Shown: positions 29,955-39,761 of the stretch, piece after piece
Position numbering within the stretch: the stretch's first letter is position 1
How the letters are laid out: each line of letters opens with the position of its first letter
NCBI RefSeq assembly: GCF_022347725.1
Contig: NZ_JAKRGB010000001.1
Span: 310,001-374,000, forward strand
DNA: 64,000 nucleotides
Direction: 5' to 3'
From: Ruegeria sp. Ofav3-42
Lineage (GTDB): Bacteria; Pseudomonadota; Alphaproteobacteria; Rhodobacterales; Rhodobacteraceae
The notes under the pieces: model-generated
The model's database searches: none
The model's input: the letters and a program-made list of their open reading frames with translations, nothing else
What the model was told of the DNA's origin: nothing
Made by a program: the position numbers and the translations under genes

Positions 29955-30083
29955 CTCTCGACCCTTTTTCTGCTGCGACAAAGCTGACAACAGCCTACTT
30001 AATGCTGAGTGAAACCGCCCCTTGAGAGTGTGTAGAATTTTCCTATATTCTGCCGGTCTTTCTTAACCCGGACTGGAATCGTC

Positions 30084-31229
30084 ATGGCCCTCGATACCGA
30101 GACACCGCTGAACTCGCTTGGCTTTGCCAAACCCCCGTCGGAAACGCGGGTGGTTGTTGCCATGTCCGGCGGCGTGGACAGTTCCGTTGTCGCCGCCTAT
30201 CTGGCCGATCAGGGCTATGACGTCGTTGGCGTGACGCTGCAGCTTTATGACCACGGTGCCGCCTTGGCCAAGAAAGGTGCCTGCTGCGCAGGGATCGACA
30301 TCCACGACGCACGCCGTGTTGCTGAAGAGCGTGGCTTTCCGCACTATGTGCTGGATTACGAAAATATCTTCAAAGACGCCGTGATCGACGAATTTGCGGA
30401 CAGCTATCTGGCCGGCGCGACTCCGGTGCCCTGTATTCGCTGTAATGAACGCGTAAAATTCAAGGACCTGCTGGAAACGGCTCAGGACCTAGAGGCCGAC
30501 TGCATGGCCACCGGCCATTACATTCAGCGCAAGATGGGCGCCAATGGCCCGGAACTGCACAGCGCCGAGGATGCGAACCGGGATCAGTCCTATTTCCTGT
30601 TCTCGACAACGCCCGAGCAGTTGGACTATCTGCGCTTCCCGCTGGGCCACCTGCCCTCCAAGGATGCAACCCGTGAGATGGCGGCGCAATATGGTCTGTC
30701 GGTTGCGGATAAGCCTGATAGCCAGGACATCTGCTTTGTCCCGAACGGCAACTACGCCAGCGTGATCGAAAAACTCCGCCCCGGCGCTGCCGAACCGGGT
30801 GAAATTGTCCATTCCGACGGTCGGGTACTGGCCCAGCACAACGGCGTCATTCACTACACCATAGGCCAACGCCGCGGTCTGGGCATCGGTGGGCTGAGCG
30901 AGCCCTTGTATGTTGTGAAGCTCGACGTGGATAAAAAGCAGGTCGTGGTTGGCCCCAAGGAATTGCTGGCGACGCGGACCGTACCCGTGCGTGAGATCAA
31001 CTGGCTGGGAGATGAGCCCTTCACCTCGCAGAAAGAATGGCATTTGTCGGTCAAGGTTCGTTCGACCCGTCCCCCGCGCGAGGCGATTGTTCGTCCTTTG
31101 TCTGAAACCACGGCCGAGGTGGAATTGCTGACGCCCGAGGAAGGCATCTCACCGGGTCAGGCCTGCGTGTTCTATGCCAACGAAGGCTCCCGCATCTTTG
31201 GTGGCGGCTGGATATGGCGCGGCTACTGA
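30084..31229 (+). CDS. mnmA: tRNA-specific 2-thiouridylase MnmA
   Basis: 381-aa enzyme forming s2U34 in tRNAs for Lys, Glu and Gln. PP-loop [18 protein letters not shown] (about residue 28), catalytic Cys in [14 protein letters not shown] and second Cys in [11 protein letters not shown], with [10 protein letters not shown] and the C-terminal beta barrel to IFGGGWIW. Sulfur would come from a persulfide relay. Monocistronic, converging on the CadD-like gene. Confidence 0.97.
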   Translation: MALDTETPLNSLGFAKPPSETRVVVAMSGGVDSSVVAAYLADQGYDVVGVTLQLYDHGAALAKKGACCAGIDIHDARRVAEERGFPHYVLDYENIFKDAVIDEFADSYLAGATPVPCIRCNERVKFKDLLETAQDLEADCMATGHYIQRKMGANGPELHSAEDANRDQSYFLFSTTPEQLDYLRFPLGHLPSKDATREMAAQYGLSVADKPDSQDICFVPNGNYASVIEKLRPGAAEPGEIVHSDGRVLAQHNGVIHYTIGQRRGLGIGGLSEPLYVVKLDVDKKQVVVGPKELLATRTVPVREINWLGDEPFTSQKEWHLSVKVRSTRPPREAIVRPLSETTAEVELLTPEEGISPGQACVFYANEGSRIFGGGWIWRGY

Positions 31230-31245
31230 GGCCCTAGCCTTCAGA

Positions 31246-31821
31246 TCACAAAACGTCTGTCGGGCTGTTGACCAGAATATACAGTCCGACGGAGACCATG
31301 ATGTAAGGCGCGATCCGATCGAGCCTTGCGAAGCGTGGTCCCAGCACCTGCGCTCGCGGCGCACCCCAGCTTGCAACACTGATCAAACCAGCAAGCGCGC
31401 AGGCCGCCCCGATCAACGCCGTCATCCGGAACGCCGGGGTGGAATCCGCAAATAAAGGTGTCATTGCTACCATCGTATCAATCGAAAGGCTCAGAAACAG
31501 AGCAACGACCGAAGTGATGGCCCCCGTATCGGGCATCTTGCGGCTGTCAGTGCCCCTGATTTGTTGCCAGATCCCATAAAGCCCCAGACACAAGGGAATA
31601 ATCCCGAGGTAGCCAACCCAGTTCAGAAATCCGCTTTGGTCCAGGCCGCTGGCAATCACCAGTGCCAGCGAAAGCACAATAGTCTGAGCAACAGCAAACC
31701 CAATCACCACACGGCGTGTTTCCATCACCATGATCAATCCGAACATAACAACCAGATTGTCGAGATTGGTCGAGACGGTCACGATCGCGGCCGAGAGTCC
31801 GAACAGGATGTGTTCAATCAT
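31246..31821 (-). CDS. CadD/LysE-like six-helix membrane transporter
   Basis: 191 aa with about six TM helices. The N-terminal motif VTVSTNLDNLVVMFGLIMVM and its repeat-like partner ALFLSLSIDTMVAMTPLFA put Asn/Asp pairs in helices 1 and 4, as in cadmium-resistance (CadD) and MntP/LysE-superfamily exporters. Substrate is uncertain. It overlaps the lpxB 3' end by 8 bp and is probably co-transcribed with it. Confidence 0.7.
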   Translation of the reverse strand: MIEHILFGLSAAIVTVSTNLDNLVVMFGLIMVMETRRVVIGFAVAQTIVLSLALVIASGLDQSGFLNWVGYLGIIPLCLGLYGIWQQIRGTDSRKMPDTGAITSVVALFLSLSIDTMVAMTPLFADSTPAFRMTALIGAACALAGLISVASWGAPRAQVLGPRFARLDRIAPYIMVSVGLYILVNSPTDVL

Positions 31822-32980
31822 GGCGTTCGGGCAGTCTTTTTAGTACGGCACGGGCTGCGCGCAGGCCCGGTGCTTCTCCGCCCCGCCCCAACCGATCCAT
31901 CGTCAGATCCATGGCCTTGTGCTGCGCCTCAGGTTCGGCGGACACGGCCGCCAAAGCCGCGGCAACCTTGCCCGGTTCGCAATCGTCCAGCAAGCACTCG
32001 GGAACTGCGCGGGTCTCTGAGACCAAGTTGACAAGGGTCACCGTGTCCAGGTCCACCATGCGCTTTGCGATCAGCGTGGTCAGCCAGTTTAGATTATAGG
32101 CGATCACCATTGGCGTTGCCTGCGCAGCCAGTTCCAACGAGACTGTTCCGGACGCCGCCAGTGCCAGTTCAGCCGCAGCAAACGCTGCCCTTTTCTGTGA
32201 CTGAGCCTCGTCCGAAGGCAATTGGCGAGGGTCCACCACGACCGGCGAACCGGGCCAGTTTTGGACATGCTCGGTAACTGCTTCGACAATATGGGCGACA
32301 GCCGGTACGACAACGCGGGTTTCGGGGTGCTCTTTCAGATACAGGCTTAACGATTCACCGAACACGGGCGCCAGACGATCCACCTCGCCCCGACGCGATC
32401 CTGGCAAGGCCAGCAGGATTGGAGCTTGCCCAAGATCGTGGGCTTCCCGAAACTTCTGAATGTCCTCGTCTGACGCCACCGGTTCGCTGACGACCGGATG
32501 ACCGACAAAGTCGCACTCCATCCCCGCACGTTCCATGTAGGGTGGCTCAAATGGCAGCAGGGCCAGAACGTGGTCGATGACCTTTGCCATTTTGTCCGCA
32601 CGACCCGGACGCCAGGCCCAGACACTGGGGGCAACATAGTGAACGGTTCGAATATCGCTTTGCGCCTTCACCAGCTTGGCGACGCGCAACGAAAAATCGG
32701 GGCTGTCGATGGTGATCAGAACGTCAGGCTGGGTATCCAGAACAGCCTGTGCCGTCTCGGCAATCCGGCGTTTGAGATGAAAGAACTTGGGCAGGACCTC
32801 GACCAGACCCATGACCGAAAGCTCGGACATGGGGAAACGGCTTTCCAAGCCCTGCGCCTGCATCAACGGGCCGCCGACACCGTCGAATTCGACATCCGGC
32901 ACAAGGGTTCGTAGCCCTTCCATCAATGCGCCGCCAAGCCGATCCCCCGAGGGTTCACCGGCGACAATGAAAACGCGCAT
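31814..32980 (-). CDS. lpxB: lipid-A-disaccharide synthase
   Basis: 388-aa GT19 glycosyltransferase joining UDP-diacyl-glucosamine and lipid X to the beta-1,6 disaccharide of lipid A, peripherally on the inner membrane. MRVFIVAGEPSGDRLGGALM is the family start (ATG 32980, overlapping lpxI by 1 bp). Other blocks are VHYVAPSVWAWRPGRADKM, LLALPGSRRGEVDRLAPVF and ALAASGTVSLELAAQATPMV. It ends the fabZ-lpxA-lpxI-lpxB unit. Confidence 0.97.
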   Translation of the reverse strand: MRVFIVAGEPSGDRLGGALMEGLRTLVPDVEFDGVGGPLMQAQGLESRFPMSELSVMGLVEVLPKFFHLKRRIAETAQAVLDTQPDVLITIDSPDFSLRVAKLVKAQSDIRTVHYVAPSVWAWRPGRADKMAKVIDHVLALLPFEPPYMERAGMECDFVGHPVVSEPVASDEDIQKFREAHDLGQAPILLALPGSRRGEVDRLAPVFGESLSLYLKEHPETRVVVPAVAHIVEAVTEHVQNWPGSPVVVDPRQLPSDEAQSQKRAAFAAAELALAASGTVSLELAAQATPMVIAYNLNWLTTLIAKRMVDLDTVTLVNLVSETRAVPECLLDDCEPGKVAAALAAVSAEPEAQHKAMDLTMDRLGRGGEAPGLRAARAVLKRLPERHD

Positions 32981-33774
32981 CAGTTCGTCCGCTCGCGGAC
33001 GTACAGGAACAACCCGAGCCGGTCGCATTCGGCGATGACGCGGTCTTTCTCAAGAACAAGAACGCCGCCCTTTTCGATCACAATCCCGGACAGTCCGGCC
33101 GCTACGGCTCCAGACACGGTGTCCGGCCCGATGGCGGGTAGATCAGCACGGCGATCCTGATCCGGCTTTGGTGCCTTGAACAACACGCCGCCGCCCGCAT
33201 CCGGTCTTTGCGTCAGGGACTGCAACATCCACGCGGTGCCGAATATCCCTTCGATAACCAGAGCCTGTCGTTTGCACACGACGCAAGCCTGCCCCACATC
33301 TGCGGCCCCCATTGCACGCACGATTGCGGATCCGCGATCCGCATCGGCCAGATCAGCCTCGGACGGTTGCGATTGCGTCAAGCACCCAAGTTGCGGCAGC
33401 AGGTTCGGTGCGATTTCGTGCGCCGCCCGCACTTTAAAACCAGCTTCTTCAAATATGTTAATTACGGCCCGCAGCGCAGCATCGTCTCCGGACATGATCG
33501 CTTGTTGCAGGATCGGCACCAGCGGCATCGTTGCCGCGTCGATCCGCCTAGGATCAATAGGCGGACGCCCAACGGCCCCTGCCATGCAGATCTCAGTAAC
33601 GCCCCGCGCCTTGATGTCAGCGATGAAGCTGCCTAGCTGTTCCAGTGGAAACTCGACATCCGGCGTCAGAGTATCCGGGCTGAACCCTTCCATGGCGCAG
33701 ATCACTGGACGCTCGGCCAACTGCCCTACGACTTCGCCCGGCAATACGCCCGTTCCCGCAATCAGCGCCAGCAT
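32980..33774 (-). CDS. lpxI: UDP-2,3-diacylglucosamine pyrophosphatase LpxI
   Basis: 264-aa alphaproteobacterial replacement for LpxH, unrelated in fold, cleaving UDP-diacyl-glucosamine to lipid X. LALIAGTGVLPGEVV at the N-terminus and EICMAGAVGRPPID are typical, and VIEGIFGTAWMLQS and KAPKPDQDRRADLPAIGPDT carry the catalytic Asp region. It sits between lpxA and lpxB exactly as in other alphaproteobacteria. Confidence 0.95.
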   Translation of the reverse strand: MLALIAGTGVLPGEVVGQLAERPVICAMEGFSPDTLTPDVEFPLEQLGSFIADIKARGVTEICMAGAVGRPPIDPRRIDAATMPLVPILQQAIMSGDDAALRAVINIFEEAGFKVRAAHEIAPNLLPQLGCLTQSQPSEADLADADRGSAIVRAMGAADVGQACVVCKRQALVIEGIFGTAWMLQSLTQRPDAGGGVLFKAPKPDQDRRADLPAIGPDTVSGAVAAGLSGIVIEKGGVLVLEKDRVIAECDRLGLFLYVRERTN

Positions 33775-33778
33775 GGGT

Positions 33779-34564
33779 CTACTTCCCCGGTGTCAAGAAG
33801 GATCGGTCCGAATGTCCGGTTACGAAATCCACGATCCGCTGAACGTATTCGCTTTCGTTATCCACTCCGACCCGATGTGCCCGTTCCATGAAGGTTCCAT
33901 CGCCGGTCGAAAGTTCGCGGAAGGCGGCGCGTAAGGCTGCGATATCCTCTCGAGATACACCACGCCGCTTAAGTCCAACAAGGTTCAGACCATCAAGCTC
34001 ACCGCGCGGGGCCTGCACCAGACCATAGGGGATCACGTCATTCGGAACCATCGTCAGAGCGCCGATGATCGCGCCGCGTCCGACACGTACCCATTGGTGT
34101 AGACCTGAGATGCCGCCCACGATCACGTCATCTTCGATGATGCAGTGTCCTGCCGCACCGGCATGATTTACCATAATCACCCGATTGCCGATCTGGACGT
34201 CATGCGCGACATGAACACCTGCCATCAGCAGGCAATCATCACCGATCCGGGTGACGCCACCGCCACCATCGGTTCCGGTGTTCACCGTGACGTGTTCCCG
34301 AATTCGATTGCGTTTACCGATTTCAAGCCGGGTGTTTTCACCGCCGAACTTCAGGTCCTGCGGGATTTCCCCGATGACCGAAAAGTTGAAAATTACGGTG
34401 TCTTCACCAACAGCGGTGTCACCCGTAACCACGACATGCGATTTTAACTCGACGCGGTCATCTAGCTTTACCTGGCTGCCCACATAGCAAAACGGGCCGA
34501 TGATGCAGTCCTCACCAATCTGCGCACCGTCTTCGATAATTGCGCTTGGGTGGATACCGCTCAT
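33779..34564 (-). CDS. lpxA: acyl-ACP--UDP-N-acetylglucosamine O-acyltransferase
   Basis: 261-aa left-handed beta-helix enzyme, first step of lipid A synthesis. Hexapeptide repeats run from [20 protein letters not shown] to about residue 190. The catalytic His lies in [20 protein letters not shown]. The C-terminal helical domain starts near [19 protein letters not shown] 34564 overlaps fabZ by 4 bp; a longer in-frame start exists but is not needed. Confidence 0.97.
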   Translation of the reverse strand: MSGIHPSAIIEDGAQIGEDCIIGPFCYVGSQVKLDDRVELKSHVVVTGDTAVGEDTVIFNFSVIGEIPQDLKFGGENTRLEIGKRNRIREHVTVNTGTDGGGGVTRIGDDCLLMAGVHVAHDVQIGNRVIMVNHAGAAGHCIIEDDVIVGGISGLHQWVRVGRGAIIGALTMVPNDVIPYGLVQAPRGELDGLNLVGLKRRGVSREDIAALRAAFRELSTGDGTFMERAHRVGVDNESEYVQRIVDFVTGHSDRSFLTPGK

Positions 34565-35034
34565 GTCGTTTTTTCCATGTCCCAATCGACATAGGCCGAG
34601 AATTCGGCCTCGGCCGCGACTTCACCTTCTACTGTGGCGCGACCGCTGAATTTGAAGATCTTTCCACCTTTTTTGCCACGGACGGTCTCGACATGCATTT
34701 CAAGCACATCACCCGGGATCACCTTGCGGCGGAACTTACATTTGTCGATGTTCATGAAATAGATCAGCAGTTCGCTGTCGATTACATCCATTCCAACGCC
34801 CAGCATCACGCCCGCGGTCTGGGCCATTGCCTCAACGATAGTCACACCCGGCATGATCGGAGTACCCGGGAAATGCCCCTGGAAATGCGGCTCGTTCATG
34901 GTGACATTCTTGATGCCGACCGCCGATTGATAGCCCGAGATGTCCACCACCTTGTCAACCAGCAGAAACGGATAGCGGTGCGGCAATATCCGCTGGATCA
35001 GCTGAATGTCTGCGCTTTTGGTTTCCGTGCTCAT
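34561..35034 (-). CDS. fabZ: 3-hydroxyacyl-ACP dehydratase FabZ
   Basis: 157-aa hotdog dehydratase of type II fatty-acid synthesis. [16 protein letters not shown], then catalytic His in [20 protein letters not shown] with the catalytic Glu of that helix. It supplies acyl-ACP for both phospholipid and lipid A, and is coupled to lpxA by a 4-bp overlap. Confidence 0.97.
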   Translation of the reverse strand: MSTETKSADIQLIQRILPHRYPFLLVDKVVDISGYQSAVGIKNVTMNEPHFQGHFPGTPIMPGVTIVEAMAQTAGVMLGVGMDVIDSELLIYFMNIDKCKFRRKVIPGDVLEMHVETVRGKKGGKIFKFSGRATVEGEVAAEAEFSAYVDWDMEKTT

Positions 35035-35106
35035 CTTGCAGTCGTCCCGTTATGGATTTCTCTTTGACGCGTGGTTAGCAACACCACGCCCCAAGGGCAA
35101 GCGACC

Positions 35107-35691
35107 CTATTCGTCGCCCCTGTTTTCTAGCTGGCTTCCGTCGCCAATCAATTCATTGATCCGTGCGATTGCCGCGTCGGTCACATCGGTCCGGTCAGAG
35201 CTGAGAAACACGCTAGAGCGTTCAATGACCACCGAGGCACCGGATTCGCGCAACAGATCAATCAGAACCGGTTGTACCAGCTCATAAAATGTCTGTCGGG
35301 CTTCCTCGCTTTGGCGGGACAGCGCGTCCAGCTTCGCCCGCTGCCCATCGCGATGAGACTGAACCTTCCTGTCAAACGCTTCGGCAAGCGGCCGGAATTC
35401 ATCCGGCTGCATCTCGGTGCGTTTTTCCGTCAAATCTTTTTCTTCCCGACTCAGCTCGGCAACGATCCGTTCGTTTTCCTCGGCCAGCAGAACGCCTTCG
35501 GCCTCAATCTCTTGCATAACGCGCTGACCAAATTCGGACTCGGCAAACAACCGTTCGCTGGACAACGTCAGGACGCTGGATTGCGGCACACCCAACTGCT
35601 GGGCCTGAGCGGGGCCCACGCAGGCCACCGCCAAAAAAACGCACAGGGCCCGCAATGGGCCCTGCACTCTTGAGTATATCGAATTCAACAT
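35107..35691 (-). CDS. skp: OmpH/Skp-like periplasmic chaperone
   Basis: 194 aa. The signal peptide ends near GPAQAQ (residue 31). The mature protein begins with a beta-strand segment (SSVLTLSSERLFAESEFGQR), then a long charged coiled coil (residues about 60-140, such as ENERIVAELSREEKDLTEK) that forms the tentacles of the Skp trimer. It returns to the body with VLIDLLRESGASVVIERSSV. It carries unfolded outer-membrane proteins to BamA, whose gene lies 7 bp upstream. Confidence 0.9.
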   Translation of the reverse strand: MLNSIYSRVQGPLRALCVFLAVACVGPAQAQQLGVPQSSVLTLSSERLFAESEFGQRVMQEIEAEGVLLAEENERIVAELSREEKDLTEKRTEMQPDEFRPLAEAFDRKVQSHRDGQRAKLDALSRQSEEARQTFYELVQPVLIDLLRESGASVVIERSSVFLSSDRTDVTDAAIARINELIGDGSQLENRGDE

Positions 35692-35698
35692 CTGGGGA

Positions 35699-38059
35699 TC
35701 AGAACCGTGCCTGAATGGTCAGGTCAAAATTCTGCTCCTTGTCGAAGTCCTCTTTCTTCAGAGCTTGCGAGAAGTTGAAGCGCAGCGGACCAAAAGGTGT
35801 GGTCCACAGAACCGAAAGACCGATGACGTGACGGATGGAGCCGTCGGCACCAACAATATCAGCACCGGCAGTGTTCACGTTGTTGATGTTGTACAGGTTA
35901 CCGAAGTCATAGAACACGCCGCCGCGCAGGCCTAGCTCTTCTGGCAAGCCCAGAGGGAAGTCTGATTCCAGACGTGCAACCCAGTAGTAGTTACCACCAA
36001 TCGCATCGTCCTGACCGTTGGACAGGTCGCGCGGACCCAGACCTGCGGGCTCGAAGCCCCGGAACGTGTTCGGCCCGAGAACAAAGCGGTCGATGGTTCG
36101 GCTGAAATCGTCGCCTCTCCAATGCAGCGCGCCCAGTTCCAGCGACGCGCGCAGGACGACTTCTTCGCTCAGAACGCGGGTCTGTGCGATACCACGGGCA
36201 GTGGTTTTGTAGTATTCGTTATCGCCGCCAAGCCCGGCTGCATCAACACCAACTTCAAATAGAACACCTGCATTCGGGTTCAGACCACCGCGACGGCTGT
36301 CATAGACGTAGGACACACCCAGCGAGCTGGTAGTACGTTTGCCCTGTTCGATCTCGGACGCAATGACCGCACCATTGGTTTCATTGTCCTGCTGCGTCAT
36401 CTCGCTACGGTCCCAGCCGTACCGCAACCGGAGAGACGACAGCTCGCCAATCGCATAGCTCAGCTGAGGATTGAAGAAGACCCGCTGCGTGTCGTAGCTG
36501 GCAAAGCTTGAGTTGGTCGAGGCAAGCCCCAGCCCCAGGTCAAATTGCAACCGGCGGCCCAGCAGATACGGTTCGGTGAAGTTCAGAGTGTATTGCTCCG
36601 AGTCTTGTGCGGTCGACAGCGTAACACCGAGGTTTTGGCCACGGCCCAGGAAGTTCGATTCGTTCAGACCGATCGCAATCCCGAAACCGTCGGAAACCGA
36701 GTAGCTACCACCCAGGCTCAGCGAACCGGTCGGCTGTTCTTCGACGTCCACGTCGACAATCACCTGGCTGGGGGTCGAACCTTCGCGCGGCTCAACGTCT
36801 GCCACCGCAAAGAACCCAAGGGCGCGGATGCGCTCGGCACTTTGACGAATCTCACGTGGGTTGAACGGGTCGCCTTCGACAGTGTCGAACTGGCGCCGGA
36901 TCACGCGGTCCAGAGTCGTCGTGTTGCCTTCGATGTCGATGCGCTCAACAAAAATCCGAGGACCACGTGTCAGAACGAACTGTACATCCAGCGTCAGATC
37001 GCGCGGATTGCGCGTAACCCGAGGTTCAACCCGCAGAAAGTCTACACCCTGTCTCAGGCCTAGTCGTTCCTGACGTGCAATCGAGTTTTCGATCAGCGAC
37101 GGAGAGTAAGTTACTCCCGGTTTGATCTTCAGAGCCGCCTGATACGGGGCCGGATCGACCCCCGGAATTTCGCTGACGGTCGAGATTTTGCCGAACGAGA
37201 ACTTCTGACCTTCGGTGATGTTCATCACAAGGAAGAACGCATCGCGCTCGCGTGTGAATTCCACATTCGCGCTGTTGACGCGGAAATCCACGTAGCCACG
37301 GGACAGGTAAAAGTCCCGAATGACCTGTTTGTCGAATTCGATCCGATCCGCGATGAACGTGTCGCCGCGCAGGAATGTGCGCAGGATGTTCGCCTGCTTA
37401 GTCTCAAGCACGCGCCGCAGGCGACGATCCGAGAACGCCCGGTTGCCAACGAAGCTTACGCGTTCAACTTCGATAGTGGTGCCTTCGGCAATCTCAAACA
37501 CAAGATCGACGCGGTTATCGCTGCGGCGGATAATGCGGGGAATGACCGTCGCCGATACACGGCCCTGTGCCGAGTAGATTTCCGCAATCTGATCTGCGTC
37601 GGCTTCGGCAACCTGGGGCGTGAAAACCCGGCGAGGCTGAGAGTTGATGGCCTCCAGCAGGACATCATCCTTCACCCGGCGATTGCCTTCGATGCTGATC
37701 TGGTTGATCGTCGGGTACTCAGCGACTTCGATCACAAGAGTACTGCCACGTGGTGTCAACTCGACTGTTTCAAAAACACCACTGTCAAGCAAACGCTGAT
37801 AGGCGTCATTCAATTCCCCGGCAGTCACTGTCTGCCCCGGTTGAATCCCTGTTCGGGCTATAACTGTCGACCTTTCAATCCGCCGGTTCCCCTCAACATC
37901 GAACGAATTGAAGGTGTAGCTTTGCGCGTGTGCTACCCCCGGCAGAGACGCAAATCCAGCTATAAAAACAAAGGAAAAAATACGTAGCGTCTGCCACAAA
38001 ATCTTGTTTGTTGGCTTCTGCCCCCCGCAGGATGTGCCCGCGCCTCGCCTATCTGTCAT
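35699..38059 (-). CDS. bamA: outer-membrane protein assembly factor BamA
   Basis: 786-aa Omp85 protein. The signal peptide ends near VAHAQ (residue 46). Five POTRA domains span about 47-390 (start YTFNSFDVEGNRRIERSTVI). A 16-strand barrel follows, with the conserved loop-6 RGF-like motif NTFRGFEPAGLGPRD and the terminal strand ending QARF, a C-terminal aromatic as required. It inserts outer-membrane proteins and accepts them from Skp. Confidence 0.97.
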   Translation of the reverse strand: MTDRRGAGTSCGGQKPTNKILWQTLRIFSFVFIAGFASLPGVAHAQSYTFNSFDVEGNRRIERSTVIARTGIQPGQTVTAGELNDAYQRLLDSGVFETVELTPRGSTLVIEVAEYPTINQISIEGNRRVKDDVLLEAINSQPRRVFTPQVAEADADQIAEIYSAQGRVSATVIPRIIRRSDNRVDLVFEIAEGTTIEVERVSFVGNRAFSDRRLRRVLETKQANILRTFLRGDTFIADRIEFDKQVIRDFYLSRGYVDFRVNSANVEFTRERDAFFLVMNITEGQKFSFGKISTVSEIPGVDPAPYQAALKIKPGVTYSPSLIENSIARQERLGLRQGVDFLRVEPRVTRNPRDLTLDVQFVLTRGPRIFVERIDIEGNTTTLDRVIRRQFDTVEGDPFNPREIRQSAERIRALGFFAVADVEPREGSTPSQVIVDVDVEEQPTGSLSLGGSYSVSDGFGIAIGLNESNFLGRGQNLGVTLSTAQDSEQYTLNFTEPYLLGRRLQFDLGLGLASTNSSFASYDTQRVFFNPQLSYAIGELSSLRLRYGWDRSEMTQQDNETNGAVIASEIEQGKRTTSSLGVSYVYDSRRGGLNPNAGVLFEVGVDAAGLGGDNEYYKTTARGIAQTRVLSEEVVLRASLELGALHWRGDDFSRTIDRFVLGPNTFRGFEPAGLGPRDLSNGQDDAIGGNYYWVARLESDFPLGLPEELGLRGGVFYDFGNLYNINNVNTAGADIVGADGSIRHVIGLSVLWTTPFGPLRFNFSQALKKEDFDKEQNFDLTIQARF

Positions 38060-38138
38060 TTTTTTCTCTACCCAGAATTTCAGGACTTTATTGTTGAGTA
38101 GCGAGATTAATTACCCTTGTCAAAAGACCAAAATACAA

Positions 38139-38157
38139 AGCGGCCCAGTGGGCCGCT
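38139..38157 (-). terminator. terminator of the 42-aa peptide gene
   Basis: AGCGGCCC (38139-38146) and GGGCCGCT (38150-38157) form a perfect 8-bp stem with a 3-base loop. On the minus strand a T-rich stretch (TTGTATTTTG) follows. It lies 30 bp beyond the peptide stop and before bamA. Confidence 0.75.
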
Positions 38158-38186
38158 GCATGTCCTTTTCAGAAAGGGAGCAAGAA

Positions 38187-38315
38187 TCACATGTTGATCA
38201 CATAGGCCCAACCGCCCATGGCCAACGCGGTTGCACCGAAAAACAGCAGAGTGTCCCAGTTCAGCATGAACAGGAAGCTGAAGCTTTGGTAAGATTTCCG
38301 CAGCGCCTTTGTCAT
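38187..38315 (-). CDS. 42-aa hydrophobic membrane peptide between rseP and bamA
   Basis: ATG 38315 is preceded by AGAGG at normal spacing. Residues 1-10 (TKALRKSYQS) are basic. FSFLFMLNWDTLLFFGATAL followed by AMGGWAYVINM gives one long or two short TM segments, with a central Asn-Trp-Asp that could sit at an interface. It is immediately followed by a terminator. I recognise no named family. Its place inside the envelope-assembly cluster makes a role at the inner membrane plausible. Confidence 0.7.
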   Translation of the reverse strand: MTKALRKSYQSFSFLFMLNWDTLLFFGATALAMGGWAYVINM

Positions 38316-38404
38316 TTGAGCCTCTGACACAAGAATTCACAGTGCGGAAACTTACGCACGGATTGGGGCGAAATTACGGCTTTTGTACGCTTGCTTAGCC
38401 ACAA

Positions 38405-39757
38405 TCAGCAGAACAAGTCGTTTGAGACCGAAAAGATCATCAAGCCCAGAATCAACGACACCCCTACCCCCATCAACACCTTCAGCACACCATCGCTGGG
38501 CGGTTTGCCTGCGACAGCTTCATAGGCGTAGAAAACCAGATGCCCTCCGTCCAGTGCCGGGATCGGAAAGAGGTTCAGCAGACCTACGGCCGTAGACAAT
38601 ACAGCGATAAAGAAGATGAAGTTTTGCGCGCCCTGACTGGCCATGGCTCCCGAGGTTTCGGCGATTCCAATCGGTCCGGACATGTTGCACGTGCTGATTG
38701 CGCCCGTAACCATGTGCCAGATCCCGGACAGAGAGCCCTCGATGATACGCATGGTTTGTCGCGCACCGCCGGACAACGACTCCAGAATGCCGGCCGGTTC
38801 GGTCGCAGGTTCCAGCATCATGCCGCCAACGATTCCGATGCGCCAATGCGTGACAAAGCCGCCATCCGGTTGCGGTTCATCTGTGCGACGCGGTGCCAGC
38901 GCAAACTCCAGTTCAGCACCGTCGCGCCACACATCCACCAGCAGAACTTTCCCGTCTGATCCTTCAACGTGGTCTTTCAACTGATCGAAGGCAAAGATGG
39001 GATCACCGTTCACGGCTGTGATGACGTCACCCTGTTTCAGGTCGATATCCATCGCAGCACTTCGCGGGGCGACCTGCTGAATCAGCGGCGGAAACAACCA
39101 TGGGGCGGATACATCTACCGTCAGATCGTCCCGAATGACTGTGTAATCCAGAACCGGCTCAACCGGCAAAGCGTCGGTGAAATCACTCCAGGCACCGTCC
39201 TGATCGAAATCCGGAACCGGGATACCTTCGATAGCGACGATCTCGTCCCCTTCCTGCAGCTCCTGCACGGTGCCCGGCAAAGGATGCAATGTGCCGACCG
39301 TCAAAGGTTCTTTGGTGACGCCTTGGGTCAGGAAGATCAGACCAAAAACCACAATGGACATCGCGAAATTGAACACCGGCCCCGCAGCAACTGTAGCTGC
39401 GCGCGCCCACAAAGGTGCCCCATGCATGGTGCGGCGTAACTCTTCAGGGTTTTGTTCTGAAATCTCGCTCATGGCGGTTTCGTCTTTTCCCGATGCGGCG
39501 TTCGCGTCACCAAGGAATTTCACATAACCACCAAAGGGTAACGCCGCGATCTGCCAGCGTGTGCCGCGCTTGTCCACACGACTCCAGAGAACAGGTCCGA
39601 ACCCGATCGAAAACACCTCGGCATGAATGCCCGACCAGCGCCCAACGATGTAATGACCGTATTCATGCACCGCAACGATCACCGAAAGCGCGATGACAAA
39701 GGCAATGATCGTGTACAGCAAATTGCCAAACTGAGGGATCAGAGAAAGTACGTCCAA
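38405..39757 (-). CDS. rseP: site-2 intramembrane metalloprotease RseP
   Basis: 450-aa zinc protease of the inner membrane. The active-site HExxH is in VIVAVHEYGHYIVGRWSGI, the PDZ region is near DIDLKQGDVITAVNGDPIFA, and the second metal-ligand motif is LNLFPIPALDGGHLV near the C-terminus. I take TTG 39757 as start (AGGATAG upstream, 5 bp after the dxr stop), giving the family-typical short N-terminus LDVLSLIPQFG. ATG 39787 would overlap dxr by 26 bp. It cleaves anti-sigma factors and remnant signal peptides. Confidence 0.94.
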   Translation of the reverse strand: MDVLSLIPQFGNLLYTIIAFVIALSVIVAVHEYGHYIVGRWSGIHAEVFSIGFGPVLWSRVDKRGTRWQIAALPFGGYVKFLGDANAASGKDETAMSEISEQNPEELRRTMHGAPLWARAATVAAGPVFNFAMSIVVFGLIFLTQGVTKEPLTVGTLHPLPGTVQELQEGDEIVAIEGIPVPDFDQDGAWSDFTDALPVEPVLDYTVIRDDLTVDVSAPWLFPPLIQQVAPRSAAMDIDLKQGDVITAVNGDPIFAFDQLKDHVEGSDGKVLLVDVWRDGAELEFALAPRRTDEPQPDGGFVTHWRIGIVGGMMLEPATEPAGILESLSGGARQTMRIIEGSLSGIWHMVTGAISTCNMSGPIGIAETSGAMASQGAQNFIFFIAVLSTAVGLLNLFPIPALDGGHLVFYAYEAVAGKPPSDGVLKVLMGVGVSLILGLMIFSVSNDLFC

Positions 39758-39761
39758 AATT

